From Pseudonocardiaceae bacterium YIM PH 21723 (lineage in GTDB: Bacteria > Actinomycetota > Actinomycetes > Mycobacteriales > Pseudonocardiaceae), in assembly GCA_003600225.1 (NCBI GenBank), contig QZFT01000053.1, positions 1-55,780 on the forward strand: DNA of 55,780 bases, given 5' to 3'. The translations under genes and the position numbers were made by a program. The notes below the pieces were generated by a model. That model was not told the DNA's origin. It made no database searches and saw nothing but the letters and a program-made list of their open reading frames with translations. This document shows positions 1 through 7,535 of this stretch, piece after piece. Each line of letters starts with the position of its first letter. Position 1 is the first letter of the stretch.

Positions 1-2
1 GT

Positions 3-74
3 GCCTGTTTCGCCGGGATCCTGAAGGCCCTGGGCAAGTTCAACACCTCCATGGCGGCTCGTCGACTTCGGTAG
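3..74 (+). CDS. 3' end of an unidentified gene (partial)
   Basis: An open frame runs in from the left edge and stops at TAG (72-74). Its last residues read ...FNTSMAARRLR, and most codons end in G or C, as in real genes here. It converges on the next gene, leaving a 4-base gap between stop codons. Only 23 residues are visible, so no family can be named. It could also be an open frame by chance. Confidence 0.35.
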   Translation, partial: ACFAGILKALGKFNTSMAARRLR

Positions 75-78
75 CCGG

Positions 79-606
79 TCAGCCAGCCGGGACGACCCTG
101 GATTCCAGGTGGCAGTGCCGCAGCAGGGCACGCAGGTCCTCGATGCCCGCGCCCTCGGGCAGGCCACGGGTGGCGAGCACCAGGAACTGGTGACCGGCCG
201 CGCCGTGCAGTTCGAGCAGGAAGCCGCCGTCGAACTCGTAGACGTGGTGCAGCCACTGCCAGTGGATCTCGATGCCCGCGTGCGTGGCGAACTCCAGCAG
301 CAGGCCGTCCTGCGGGTTCACCTCCGCCGACGTCGGCTCGTGCAGTTCCGCGTTGTTCCGCCACACCAGGGCGCCCAGCCGATACACGCTGATCAGGTAG
401 CCGGCCGCGACCAGCACCGCCAGCACGGCCAGGCCACGCACGACGAGCAGCTCGGTGTCCCAGGTGCCGATGAGCAGCGCGACCGCGAGCACCACGGCGG
501 CCCACGGTCCGGCGACCACGGAGGGCCGGTTGCGGCGGCGGGCGGCGAGCGCGGCCAGATAATCGGCCCGCTCGGGCTTCCAGGACAGCGACAGTGGCGT
601 GCGCAT
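79..606 (-). CDS. YcxB-like membrane protein
   Basis: The protein has about 175 residues. Two hydrophobic segments lie near residues 33-50 and 53-75, and a soluble C-terminal part follows (HWQWLHHVYEFDGGFLLEL). This layout resembles the YcxB-like family: two transmembrane helices followed by a small PH-like beta domain of unknown role. I place the start at the ATG read from 606 (MRTPLSLSW). The frame stays open to 690, but the extra 28 residues look non-coding. No functional partner is evident. The family assignment is by pattern only. Confidence 0.6.
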   Translation of the reverse strand: MRTPLSLSWKPERADYLAALAARRRNRPSVVAGPWAAVVLAVALLIGTWDTELLVVRGLAVLAVLVAAGYLISVYRLGALVWRNNAELHEPTSAEVNPQDGLLLEFATHAGIEIHWQWLHHVYEFDGGFLLELHGAAGHQFLVLATRGLPEGAGIEDLRALLRHCHLESRVVPAG

Positions 607-1009
607 CGGGTACTCCCCAGGTCGTGAATCGTGCCTTTCCCGGAACGTGGAAAGGGATTCGTATCTTCCCCGCTGCTGAGTCATGTCCATGGCCTCACTC
701 GAACGAGTGACTGTCCGGAGTCCTCCGCGCTATCGGATTGTTACGCCCTGCAAGCGTTTGCCAGGCCATGGTTCCGCCGGGTGAAACCATCCATGATCAG
801 GGCGAATATCGGTTTACATGATCGACTGATGCGTTAATGAAAAACTTTCAGTTCCGGTGGGTCCCGACGTATGGTCTACGCAGGGAGACGGACTGTGTCT
901 GAACAGGCAAGAAACCGTCTTCACGGGACACCTAGGTAGCTCTACGCAACCGGATACACGGGTGTCCACACTGCCGGCGGCCCTGTCGCGGCGGCAGTCT
1001 TAGAGCTGT

Positions 1010-1061
1010 GACACCGGAGCTCGCGCCCGTCAACTGGGGGTCGGGCGGGGGCTCCGGTGTC
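1010..1061 (+). terminator. Two-tier stem-loop upstream of the 1116 gene
   Basis: GACACCGGAGC (1010-1020) pairs perfectly with GCTCCGGTGTC (1051-1061). Inside it, CGCCCG (1024-1029) pairs with CGGGCG (1042-1047). There is no T-run after it, which is common for actinobacterial terminators. It could end an unannotated transcript or be a leader structure. Confidence 0.5.
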
Positions 1062-1079
1062 CCGGGTAAGGCATGATAG

Positions 1080-1095
1080 GTGGAACGTTTTCCAC
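1080..1095. promoter_or_regulatory. Short palindrome before the 1116 gene
   Basis: GTGGAA (1080-1085) and TTCCAC (1090-1095) form a perfect inverted repeat around CGTT, 20 bases upstream of the GTG at 1116. A run of T follows at 1098-1101. It could be an operator or a small hairpin; nothing in the sequence decides which. Confidence 0.35.
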
Positions 1096-1115
1096 GCTTT
1101 TCCCGTTGAGTAGGT

Positions 1116-1610
1116 GTGAGAGAGCTGTCCGTCGACGATGTCATCCAGGTCAAGCTCGGTTCCCGGGGTCTGCTGGTGATCGGTGGCCCGCCCGGAGCGA
1201 ACCGTGCGCTGCTGGCTGCCGCCGTGCCCGGAGCCACCCTGATCACACCGAACCAGACGTGGGAGAACACCCTCCACTGGGCACCCAGCCTGCTGCGTTA
1301 CCCGCTCGCGCGGGTCAAGCACTGGCTGCGGATCGTGAAGAACGCCCTCACCGTCGGCGGCCCCATCGTGCTGCGTGAGCCGGCCACCCGGCAGATCACC
1401 CGCACCGCGCTGCGCAGGCTCGCCTGGGTCAGCGGCCGCGACCTGCACCTGATCTGGGTGGACTCGGCCACCGACGAACCCCGCGGCCGCCGCCTGTGGC
1501 TGGCCCGCCGGATGCTGGTCGGCGGCGCGACGCCCCCCGGCTGGCAGAGTGCACGCGTGATCAGCCGCGCGAAGGTACGCGACGGACTGACCCTGCGGGT
1601 CACCGCATAG
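1116..1610 (+). CDS. Hypothetical protein with a P-loop-like motif lacking Lys
   Basis: The protein has 164 residues, with a GTG start at 1116 (MRELSVDD). Residues 18-30 read LLVIGGPPGANRALL. This looks like the start of a P-loop kinase or AAA protein (hydrophobic strand, then GGPPGA), but the Lys-Ser/Thr that binds phosphate is replaced by Asn-Arg-Ala. The remainder is Arg- and Leu-rich with no second recognised motif. It sits 46 bases upstream of ffh on the same strand and may be co-transcribed. Seen: the motif. Inferred: a P-loop fold that has lost nucleotide binding. Function unknown. Confidence 0.6.
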   Translation: MRELSVDDVIQVKLGSRGLLVIGGPPGANRALLAAAVPGATLITPNQTWENTLHWAPSLLRYPLARVKHWLRIVKNALTVGGPIVLREPATRQITRTALRRLAWVSGRDLHLIWVDSATDEPRGRRLWLARRMLVGGATPPGWQSARVISRAKVRDGLTLRVTA

Positions 1611-1656
1611 ACTGAAGCTTTCCTGCCCGTCCGCCTAGCAGTTGGAGCCTTCCCCC

Positions 1657-3201
1657 GTGTTCGACTCACTCTCCGACCGGTTGACCACGGTCCTGCAGGG
1701 ACTGCGGGGCAAGGGACGGCTCTCCGAGGCCGACATCGACTCCACCTGCCGCGAGATCCGCATCGCGCTCCTGGAAGCGGACGTCGCGCTGCCGGTGGTG
1801 CGCACCTTCATCGCCGGCATCAAGGAACGGGCGAAGGGCGCCGAGGTCTCCGGGGCGCTGAACCCGGCCCAGCAGGTCGTCAAGATCGTCAACGAGGAAC
1901 TCGTCCGCATCCTCGGCGGTGAGACCCGCAGGCTCAGCCTGGCCAAGACCCCGCCCACGGTCATCATGCTCGCCGGCCTCCAGGGTGCCGGTAAGACCAC
2001 CCTGGCCGGCAAGCTGGCCCGCCACCTCAAGGGGCAGGGCCACACCCCGCTGCTGGTCGCCTGTGACCTGCAGCGGCCCAACGCGGTCAACCAGCTCCAG
2101 GTCGTCGGTGAGCGCGCGGGCGTCCCGGTGTACGCGCCGGAGCCGGGCAACGGCGTCGGCGACCCGGTGAAGGTCGCCCAGAGCGCCATCGACGAGGCCC
2201 GCCGGTTGCAGCACGACCTGGTCATCGTCGACACCGCCGGCCGCCTCGGCATCGACGAAGAGCTGATGAAGCAGGCCGCCGACATCCGCGACGCCGTGCA
2301 GCCCGACGAGGTGCTGTTCGTGGTCGACGCGATGGTCGGTCAGGACGCGGTGAACACCGCCCAGGCCTTCCAGGACGGTGTCGGCTTCACCGGTGTCGTG
2401 CTGTCCAAGCTGGACGGTGACGCGCGTGGTGGTGCGGCGCTGTCGGTGCGTGAGGTCACCGGCCAGCCGATCCTGTTCGCCTCCGATGGCGAGAAGCTCG
2501 AGGACTTCGACGTCTTCCACCCGGACCGGATGGCCTCGCGCATCCTGGGTATGGGTGACGTGCTCACGCTGATCGAGCAGGCCCAGGAGGTCTTCGACGC
2601 CAACGAGGCGCAGAAGACCGCGGCCAAGCTGACCCAGGGGCAGCTGACCCTGGAGGACTTCCTGGAGCAGATGCTCGCCGTCCGCAAGATGGGCCCGATC
2701 GCCAACCTGATCGGCATGCTGCCCGGCGCCGGGCAGATGAAGGACGCCCTGGCGCAGGTCGACGAGAAGCACCTGGACCGGGTGCAGGCGATCATCCGCG
2801 GCATGACCCCGGCCGAGCGGAACGACCCCAAGATCATCAACGCCTCCCGCCGCCAGCGCATCGCGCGCGGCTCCGGCGTCGCGGTCAGCGAGATCAACGA
2901 CCTGGTCACCCGCTTCTTCGAGGCCCGCAAGATGATGGCCTCCATGGCCGGCCGCTTCGGCATGCCCGGTGGCGGCGGCGGTAGCCGGAACAAGAAGGGT
3001 AAGAAAGGCAAGAAGGGCAAGGGCGGTCGTGGCCCGACGCCGCCGAAGAACCGCGGCGGCTTTCCCGGGATGTTCCCCGGTGGCATGCCCGACCTGTCCA
3101 ACATGCCGCAGGGCCTCAACGAGCTGCCGCCCGGCCTGTCCGGCCTGGACCAGCTCCCGCCCGGCTTCGACCCCACCAAGTTCAAGTTCGGCAAGGGCTG
3201 A
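1657..3201 (+). CDS. ffh: Signal recognition particle protein Ffh
   Basis: This is the GTPase of the signal recognition particle, which binds 4.5S RNA and signal peptides and hands ribosomes to FtsY. The protein has 514 residues from GTG 1657 (MFDSLSDRLTTVL). The N domain is followed by the G domain, with P-loop GLQGAGKTT near residue 110, DTAGR near 194 and SKLDGDARGG near 250. The methionine-rich M domain holds GMLPGAGQM near 355. The C-terminal tail is unusually long: Gly/Lys-rich, then Pro/Gly/Met-rich, ending FKFGKG. A TTG at 1642 would add five residues, but the GTG gives the standard N-terminus. The match is unambiguous. Confidence 0.97.
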   Translation: MFDSLSDRLTTVLQGLRGKGRLSEADIDSTCREIRIALLEADVALPVVRTFIAGIKERAKGAEVSGALNPAQQVVKIVNEELVRILGGETRRLSLAKTPPTVIMLAGLQGAGKTTLAGKLARHLKGQGHTPLLVACDLQRPNAVNQLQVVGERAGVPVYAPEPGNGVGDPVKVAQSAIDEARRLQHDLVIVDTAGRLGIDEELMKQAADIRDAVQPDEVLFVVDAMVGQDAVNTAQAFQDGVGFTGVVLSKLDGDARGGAALSVREVTGQPILFASDGEKLEDFDVFHPDRMASRILGMGDVLTLIEQAQEVFDANEAQKTAAKLTQGQLTLEDFLEQMLAVRKMGPIANLIGMLPGAGQMKDALAQVDEKHLDRVQAIIRGMTPAERNDPKIINASRRQRIARGSGVAVSEINDLVTRFFEARKMMASMAGRFGMPGGGGGSRNKKGKKGKKGKGGRGPTPPKNRGGFPGMFPGGMPDLSNMPQGLNELPPGLSGLDQLPPGFDPTKFKFGKG

Positions 3202-3210
3202 CGTTCCGCC

Positions 3211-3420
3211 GGGGTTGCGTCTGGCGGTCGGCGAAAGAGGGCTTTGGAGGGGGAGACGGGCTTCGGTGCCCGTCTTTCCTGCCTGGCTGTCTGGTGGGGC
3301 ACGCCTGTCTTTGCTGTTGGGGCCGCTTCCTCGGGGGACCTGAAGGACGCCATCGTTTACTTGAGTGCACTGAAGGACGCCTTCGTTTACCTGGAGTAAA
3401 TGGTGGCGTCCTTCAGGTAC
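3211..3420 (+). repeat. Dispersed intergenic repeat, copy A
   Basis: The core 3227-3262 (begins GTCGGCGAAAGAGGG, ends GGAGACGGGCT) is identical over 36 bases to 55485-55520, and differs at two positions from the reverse complement of 3657-3692. A second shared block, CACGCCTGTCT, lies at about 3299-3309. The unit ends in a hairpin built on TGAAGGACGCC (3338-3418). Short open frames inside it look like artefacts. The function is unknown. Confidence 0.8.
3338..3418. repeat. Long inverted repeat at the end of repeat copy A
   Basis: The arms at 3338-3360 and 3396-3418 are 23 bases each and match at 21 positions (ACCTGAAGGACGCCA... against ...TGGCGTCCTTCAGGT). A further TGAAGGACGCCTTC palindrome sits between them (3371-3384). 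It lies about 140 bases after the ffh stop, so it may end that transcript. Confidence 0.75.
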
Positions 3421-3574
3421 CTACAATCCAGAATGGACGACCAATTCGTGGGATACACGGCGCGCCGCGCCATTTCCACACCGTGTCGCGCCGGGCGGCC
3501 TTGATCAACGCGGAGTTCGGGTCGCTGGGCGCGCTAAAAGCGTCTTTCAGGCCACCCAACAGGCCTGAACGCCA

Positions 3575-3720
3575 CCTTCAGCCCCGCGCAGCGGCCCCGA
3601 CCACCCAGACAGGCGTGCCCCCACCCAACCCCCCCCGGCAGGAAAGTCGAAGCCCCAGCCCGTCTCCTCCTCCAAAGCCCTCTTTCGCCCACCACCCAGA
3701 CCCAACCCCCAGCTACCCAG
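3575..3720 (-). repeat. Dispersed intergenic repeat, copy B (inverted)
   Basis: Read on the minus strand, this repeats the copy A and C order: a GGTTGGGTCTGG lead, the GGCGAAAGAGGGCTTTGGAG core (3657-3692), the GGGGGCACGCCTGTCT block, then TGGTCGGGGCCGCTGCGCGG. A TTCAGGCC/GGCCTGAA inverted repeat follows at about 3546-3569. It lies directly after the stop of the leftward GntR gene. Confidence 0.75.
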
Positions 3721-4072
3721 CCTCCAGAGCCGCCCGCACGATCTCCAGCGCCTCCTCGCGGGACAGCCCCAGTTCCACGGCGGTCGACGCGTACACCTGT
3801 GCCGCCTGCTGCGCCCGTGACCGGCTGAACTGCCCCCGGGCGCTGACGAAGGTGCCCGCCTTGCCCCGCGTCTCCACCAGGCCGGCCTCCTCCAGCTCCC
3901 GGTAGGCGCGCGCCACGGTGTTCACCGCCAGGCCGAGTTCCGCCGCCAGCGCGCGCACAGTAGGCAGTTTGGCGCCTACCGCCAGCGCCCGATCGGTGAT
4001 CTGCTGTGCCAGCTGTGAGCGCACCTGCTCGAACGGCGGAACCCGCGATTCGGTGTCCAGACGGATCAACAT
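3713..4072 (-). CDS. GntR-family regulator, YtrA-like
   Basis: The protein has 119 residues. Residues 1-75 form the GntR winged helix: a PFEQVRSQLAQQI start, the recognition part LAAELGLAVNTVARAYRELE, and the wing GLVETRGKAGTFV. Only a short helical tail follows, the size expected for the YtrA subgroup. YtrA-like regulators usually repress a neighbouring ABC transporter, but none is present here. The gene diverges from the ThrE-type exporter at 4266, which is the obvious candidate target (inference). Its 3' end abuts an inverted repeat copy. Confidence 0.85.
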   Translation of the reverse strand: MLIRLDTESRVPPFEQVRSQLAQQITDRALAVGAKLPTVRALAAELGLAVNTVARAYRELEEAGLVETRGKAGTFVSARGQFSRSRAQQAAQVYASTAVELGLSREEALEIVRAALEAG

Positions 4073-4265
4073 GTCGATGATCCTGGCACAGGAGAACCTG
4101 AGTGACTTTCTTAACAGCCACTACACCAAGGCGTGTTTGCCACGTCCCGACCAGCGGGAACCCGACCGAAGTTCAAGATCGATCGCCCATTTCTGTTCGC
4201 GTGGGCCGCCGTCGTGCGTCACGATGCATAGCGGGGCTGCACAAGTTGATCTGCGAGGTGTATCC

Positions 4266-5669
4266 ATGCGTTTGTTCCGCCGTGTCCGCCGCGGCTCTGC
4301 CGCCGAGCCGGTCACAGCGATGATGCCCCTGCCACCCGATGACAAGACCGTGCACCGCGTCCTGGACATCGCGCTGCGCATCGGCGAACTCCAGATGGCG
4401 GCGGGCGCCGGCGCCGCCGACGTCACGGCGACCATGCTGGAGGTCGCGGCGGCGTTCGAGCTGTCCCACTGCGAGGTGGACGTGATCTTCACGTCGATCA
4501 CCATCGCCTGCCACCGCGGCCCGGAGGCGGCCCCGGTCGCCTCGATCCGCGTCGTGCGGGCCCGCAGCCTGGACTACACCCGGTTGATCAACGTGGAGCG
4601 GCTGGTCTACGACATCACCCAGGGCAAGATCGGCCACGAAGAGGCGATGGACCGGCTCGCCGAGATCGACCGGACCCCGCACCCGTACCCACGCTGGGTG
4701 GCCACCGCCGCCTGGGGTGGCATGGCCGCCTTCATCACCCTGCTGATCGGCGGCAAGGACCTCTGGCCGATGGCCATCTTCGCCGCCGCGATAACCATGG
4801 TCGTCGACCGGTTCGGCAGGCAGCTCAACAAACGCGCGCTGCCGTTCTTCTTCCAGCAGGCCGTGGGCGGCGCCCTGGCCACCGGCGCCGCCATCGCCGT
4901 GGTGGAGCGCGGCTGGCTGCCGATTCCCGGTCAGCCCCGGATCAGCCTGGTCGTCGCCGCGGCGATCACCGTGCTGCTGTCCGGGCTCACCGTCGTGGCG
5001 ACCGTGCAGGACGCCATCTCCGGCTACAACGTGACGGCCGCCGGCCGCACGGTCGAGGTCTTCCTGCTCACCGCGGGCCTGATCACCGGCGTCACCTTCG
5101 CGCTGCGGGTCGCGCACTGGGTCGGCATGGCCGCCGGCCCGATCGCCGAACCGCTGCCGCCGTCCGCCCTCGACCTGCCCTTACAGACCGTCGCCGGGGC
5201 GGGAGCCGCCGGTTGCTTCGCGATGGCCAGCTACGCACCCTGGCGGGCGCTACTGGTGTCCTTCGGCGTCGGCGGGCTGGGCGCGGCCAGCTTCAAAGCG
5301 CTCACCCTGGCCGAGCTCGAACCGATCTCCGCCTCCGCGCTGGCCGCCATGGTCATCGGCTTCGTCGGCGGTCTCATCTCCCGGCAGCTGAAGCTGCCAC
5401 CGCTGATCGCCGCCGTGTCCGGCCTGATGCCGCTGTTCCCCGGCCTGGGGATCTACCGAGGCCTGTACGAGCTGGCCGTGCTGCGCGACTACCAGGGGCT
5501 CGGCACGCTCATGGTGGCCGCCGCCATCGCCGTGGCGCTCGCTTCCGGCGTGGTCTTCGGTGAGTACCTGGCGCAGCCGGTGCGCACCCGCCTCGGCCGC
5601 CTGGAGCGCAGGCTGTCCGGTCCCCGGATGGCCGGTCCGATGGAGCCCGTCGCCCGTGAACTGGACTGA
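4266..5669 (+). CDS. Threonine/serine exporter (ThrE-type) family membrane protein
   Basis: The protein has 467 residues from ATG 4266 (MRLFRRVRRG). A cytoplasmic N-terminal half carries the family's GELQMAAGAGAADVTATM and CEVDVIFTSITIACHRG stretches. About ten hydrophobic segments follow from residue 140 on. Both parts of the ThrE fold (ThrE and ThrE_2) are in one chain, as in Corynebacterium ThrE. The expected role is proton-coupled export of Thr/Ser or other small molecules; the substrate here is unknown. It contains one TTA leucine codon (5181-5183). It overlaps the next gene by 14 bases and is probably co-transcribed with it. Confidence 0.85.
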   Translation: MRLFRRVRRGSAAEPVTAMMPLPPDDKTVHRVLDIALRIGELQMAAGAGAADVTATMLEVAAAFELSHCEVDVIFTSITIACHRGPEAAPVASIRVVRARSLDYTRLINVERLVYDITQGKIGHEEAMDRLAEIDRTPHPYPRWVATAAWGGMAAFITLLIGGKDLWPMAIFAAAITMVVDRFGRQLNKRALPFFFQQAVGGALATGAAIAVVERGWLPIPGQPRISLVVAAAITVLLSGLTVVATVQDAISGYNVTAAGRTVEVFLLTAGLITGVTFALRVAHWVGMAAGPIAEPLPPSALDLPLQTVAGAGAAGCFAMASYAPWRALLVSFGVGGLGAASFKALTLAELEPISASALAAMVIGFVGGLISRQLKLPPLIAAVSGLMPLFPGLGIYRGLYELAVLRDYQGLGTLMVAAAIAVALASGVVFGEYLAQPVRTRLGRLERRLSGPRMAGPMEPVARELD

Positions 5670-6321
5670 CTGGCCGGGGACCATCCCGGAAGCCGAGGCC
5701 ATGCAGGAACGCCTCGCCACACAGGTGATCACCACCGGCGCCGTCTCCGCTGATACGGCGCTGGTGGCCGGGGTCGACGTCAGCTATGCCGACGAGGACC
5801 GCCTGGCCGCGGCGGTGGTCCTGCTCGACACCGGCACGCTGGAGCTCGTCGAGTCCGCCGTGGTCACCGGCCGGGCGAGCTTCCCGTACCGGCCCGGGCT
5901 GTTCGCCTTCCGCGAGTTACCGTCCATTGTGGAGGCTTTGGCGACGCTGTCCGGGACGCCGGGACTGATCGTCTGCGATGGTCACGGGCTCGCCCATCCC
6001 CGGCGGTTCGGCCTGGCCTGCCACCTCGGGCTGATCACCGGGATCCCGGCCATGGGCGTGGCCAAGAACGTGTTCACCGGTGAGTTCGAGGAACCCGGCC
6101 CGCATCGCGGCGCCACCAGTCCACTGCTCGACGGCGGCGAGGAGATCGGCTGGGTGCTGCGCACCCAGGACGGCGTGAAGCCGGTCTTCGTCTCCGCCGG
6201 CCACCTGATCGGCCTGGACAACGCCTGCGAGTGGGCACTCCGGCTGACCCCGCGCTACCGGCTGCCGGAGACCACCCGGCAGGCCGACCACCTGTCCCGC
6301 CAGGTCCTGGCGCGCGGCTAG
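5656..6321 (+). CDS. nfi: Endonuclease V (deoxyinosine-specific)
   Basis: The protein has 221 residues. It cleaves DNA near deoxyinosine, starting repair of deaminated adenine. Family motifs: AGVDVSYADE (first metal Asp), FRELPSIVEAL, CDGHGLAHPRRFGLACHLG (second Asp) and GVAKN, with PVFVSAGHLIGLD near the C-terminus. I place the start at GTG 5656, inside the end of the exporter gene (14-base overlap), giving MNWTDWPGTIPEAEA. It contains a TTA codon at 5917-5919. Its stop overlaps the stop of the convergent MFS gene. Confidence 0.93.
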   Translation: MNWTDWPGTIPEAEAMQERLATQVITTGAVSADTALVAGVDVSYADEDRLAAAVVLLDTGTLELVESAVVTGRASFPYRPGLFAFRELPSIVEALATLSGTPGLIVCDGHGLAHPRRFGLACHLGLITGIPAMGVAKNVFTGEFEEPGPHRGATSPLLDGGEEIGWVLRTQDGVKPVFVSAGHLIGLDNACEWALRLTPRYRLPETTRQADHLSRQVLARG

Positions 6322-7535
6322 GTCCGAGCCAGTTCTACGACCAGCCGGGGACGCAGGGCGCGCCGCATCCGGAGCATGAGCGCCCCGGTGACCAGCGAGA
6401 CCCCGCAGAGCGCGCCCCACAGCAGGGTGTGGTCGAACTCCAGGACCGCGAGCAGCAGCATGGGCGCGACCACGTTGCTGATGCCCAGCGCCACCTGGTT
6501 CGTCGCCAGGTAGGACCCGAGTTTCCCCTCGGGCGCCAGCTGGGTGACCATCGCCGTCAGCTCCACGAAGCACAGCATCTCGCCCGCGGTGAAGACGACG
6601 ATCATCAGGATCAACACGGCCAGCAGCGGGCCGTCGCCTAAGTGCCGGATCGGGATGAGCAGCGCGAAGGACACCGCGAGCAGCAGGCAGCCCACCGCGA
6701 TGACGTCCGGCCGGGAGAAGGACCTCAGCCGGCGGGAAACCGGCAGCTGGAGCAGCGTGATCATCGCGGTGTTGATCGCGAACAACACGCTCGTCGTCCA
6801 CAGCGGTGCGTGCGTGGAACCCTGCAGATAGGCGGGCAACGCCAGTTCCACGCCCATCAGCAGCAGCCACTGCACGGCGTTGATCACGCAGATCCACACG
6901 AACAGCCGGTCGGCCAGTATCGGTATACCCGCAGGAGGCCGCCCGGTCTCCGAGCCGGAGATACCCCGCACCCGCAGGTAGAGCACTCCGGCCAGCGCGA
7001 ACCCGGCGGCGTTGATCAGGAGCAACGGCACGCCACTGTCGCCGGAGAGCGCCACCGCGATGCCGCTCAGCAGCGCCCCACAGCCCATCCCGGCGTTGAA
7101 CGCCGTGCGGGACAACGCCAGCCACGAACCGCGCTGCTCCGCGCCACCCAGACCCACGGCGATTGCCTGCTCGCCCATCTGACCGATGCGCATGCAGGCC
7201 ACGTCGGCGACGACCGTGCAGACGAACAGCCCGAACGAATCCACGAAGATCAGACTCAGCCGGGCCAGGCAGCGGACGAACACCGTGATGACGACGATGT
7301 TCCTCCCGCCCACCAGGTTCACCAGCCGGCCCGCGCCCGCCACCGCGACCAGCGCGATGGCCGCGCCGATGCCCAGACCGACGCCGACCCGGCCCAGCGA
7401 GATGTGCAGCTGCCGGCTGAAGAAGACGACCGCGAACGGATAGAACACGCCGGTGCCCAGGGCGTTGATGAAGGCCGCGAGGCCGATGGGGATGGCCCGG
7501 CGGTCGCTGGGGAACCCGAAGCCCGCCCGGTTCAC
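6318..7535 (-). CDS. MFS transporter, last gene of the five-gene sugar/adenylation operon
   Basis: The protein has 405 residues and about 12 hydrophobic segments (for example IPIGLAAFINALGTGVFYPF and AMITLLQLPVSRRLRSF), typical of drug/H+ antiporter-like major facilitator proteins. I place the start at GTG 7535, which overlaps the stop of the adenylation gene by four bases (GTGA), so translation is probably coupled. As the last gene of the operon it is likely the exporter of whatever the operon makes (inference). It converges on endonuclease V with stops overlapping at 6318-6321. Confidence 0.85.
   Translation of the reverse strand: MNRAGFGFPSDRRAIPIGLAAFINALGTGVFYPFAVVFFSRQLHISLGRVGVGLGIGAAIALVAVAGAGRLVNLVGGRNIVVITVFVRCLARLSLIFVDSFGLFVCTVVADVACMRIGQMGEQAIAVGLGGAEQRGSWLALSRTAFNAGMGCGALLSGIAVALSGDSGVPLLLINAAGFALAGVLYLRVRGISGSETGRPPAGIPILADRLFVWICVINAVQWLLLMGVELALPAYLQGSTHAPLWTTSVLFAINTAMITLLQLPVSRRLRSFSRPDVIAVGCLLLAVSFALLIPIRHLGDGPLLAVLILMIVVFTAGEMLCFVELTAMVTQLAPEGKLGSYLATNQVALGISNVVAPMLLLAVLEFDHTLLWGALCGVSLVTGALMLRMRRALRPRLVVELART

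Larger units (their letters stand above)
607..1115. other. Intergenic region with hairpins, no gene seen
   Basis: About 500 bases separate two divergent genes. No convincing coding frame is seen on either strand. The left half (about 720-900) is AT-richer and may hold promoters, for example a TATGGT box at 871-876, without a good -35. The right half carries a large stem-loop (1010-1061) and a palindrome (1080-1095), listed separately. A small RNA ending at the stem-loop is possible but unproven. Confidence 0.5.

Noticed and set aside
850-1061. 4.5S (SRP) RNA gene next to ffh
   Set aside because: The conserved GGAAG...AGCAGCC core of SRP RNA was not found in this region.
3338-3418. CRISPR-like repeats (TGAAGGACGCC occurs three times)
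   Set aside because: Two copies are direct and one inverted, with no constant spacer length and no cas genes; it is a nested hairpin of the dispersed repeat.
3294-3905. Open frame of about 200 codons on the plus strand over the repeats and the end of gntR
   Set aside because: It runs antisense to gntR and through both repeat copies; composition is repeat-driven and there is no start signal.
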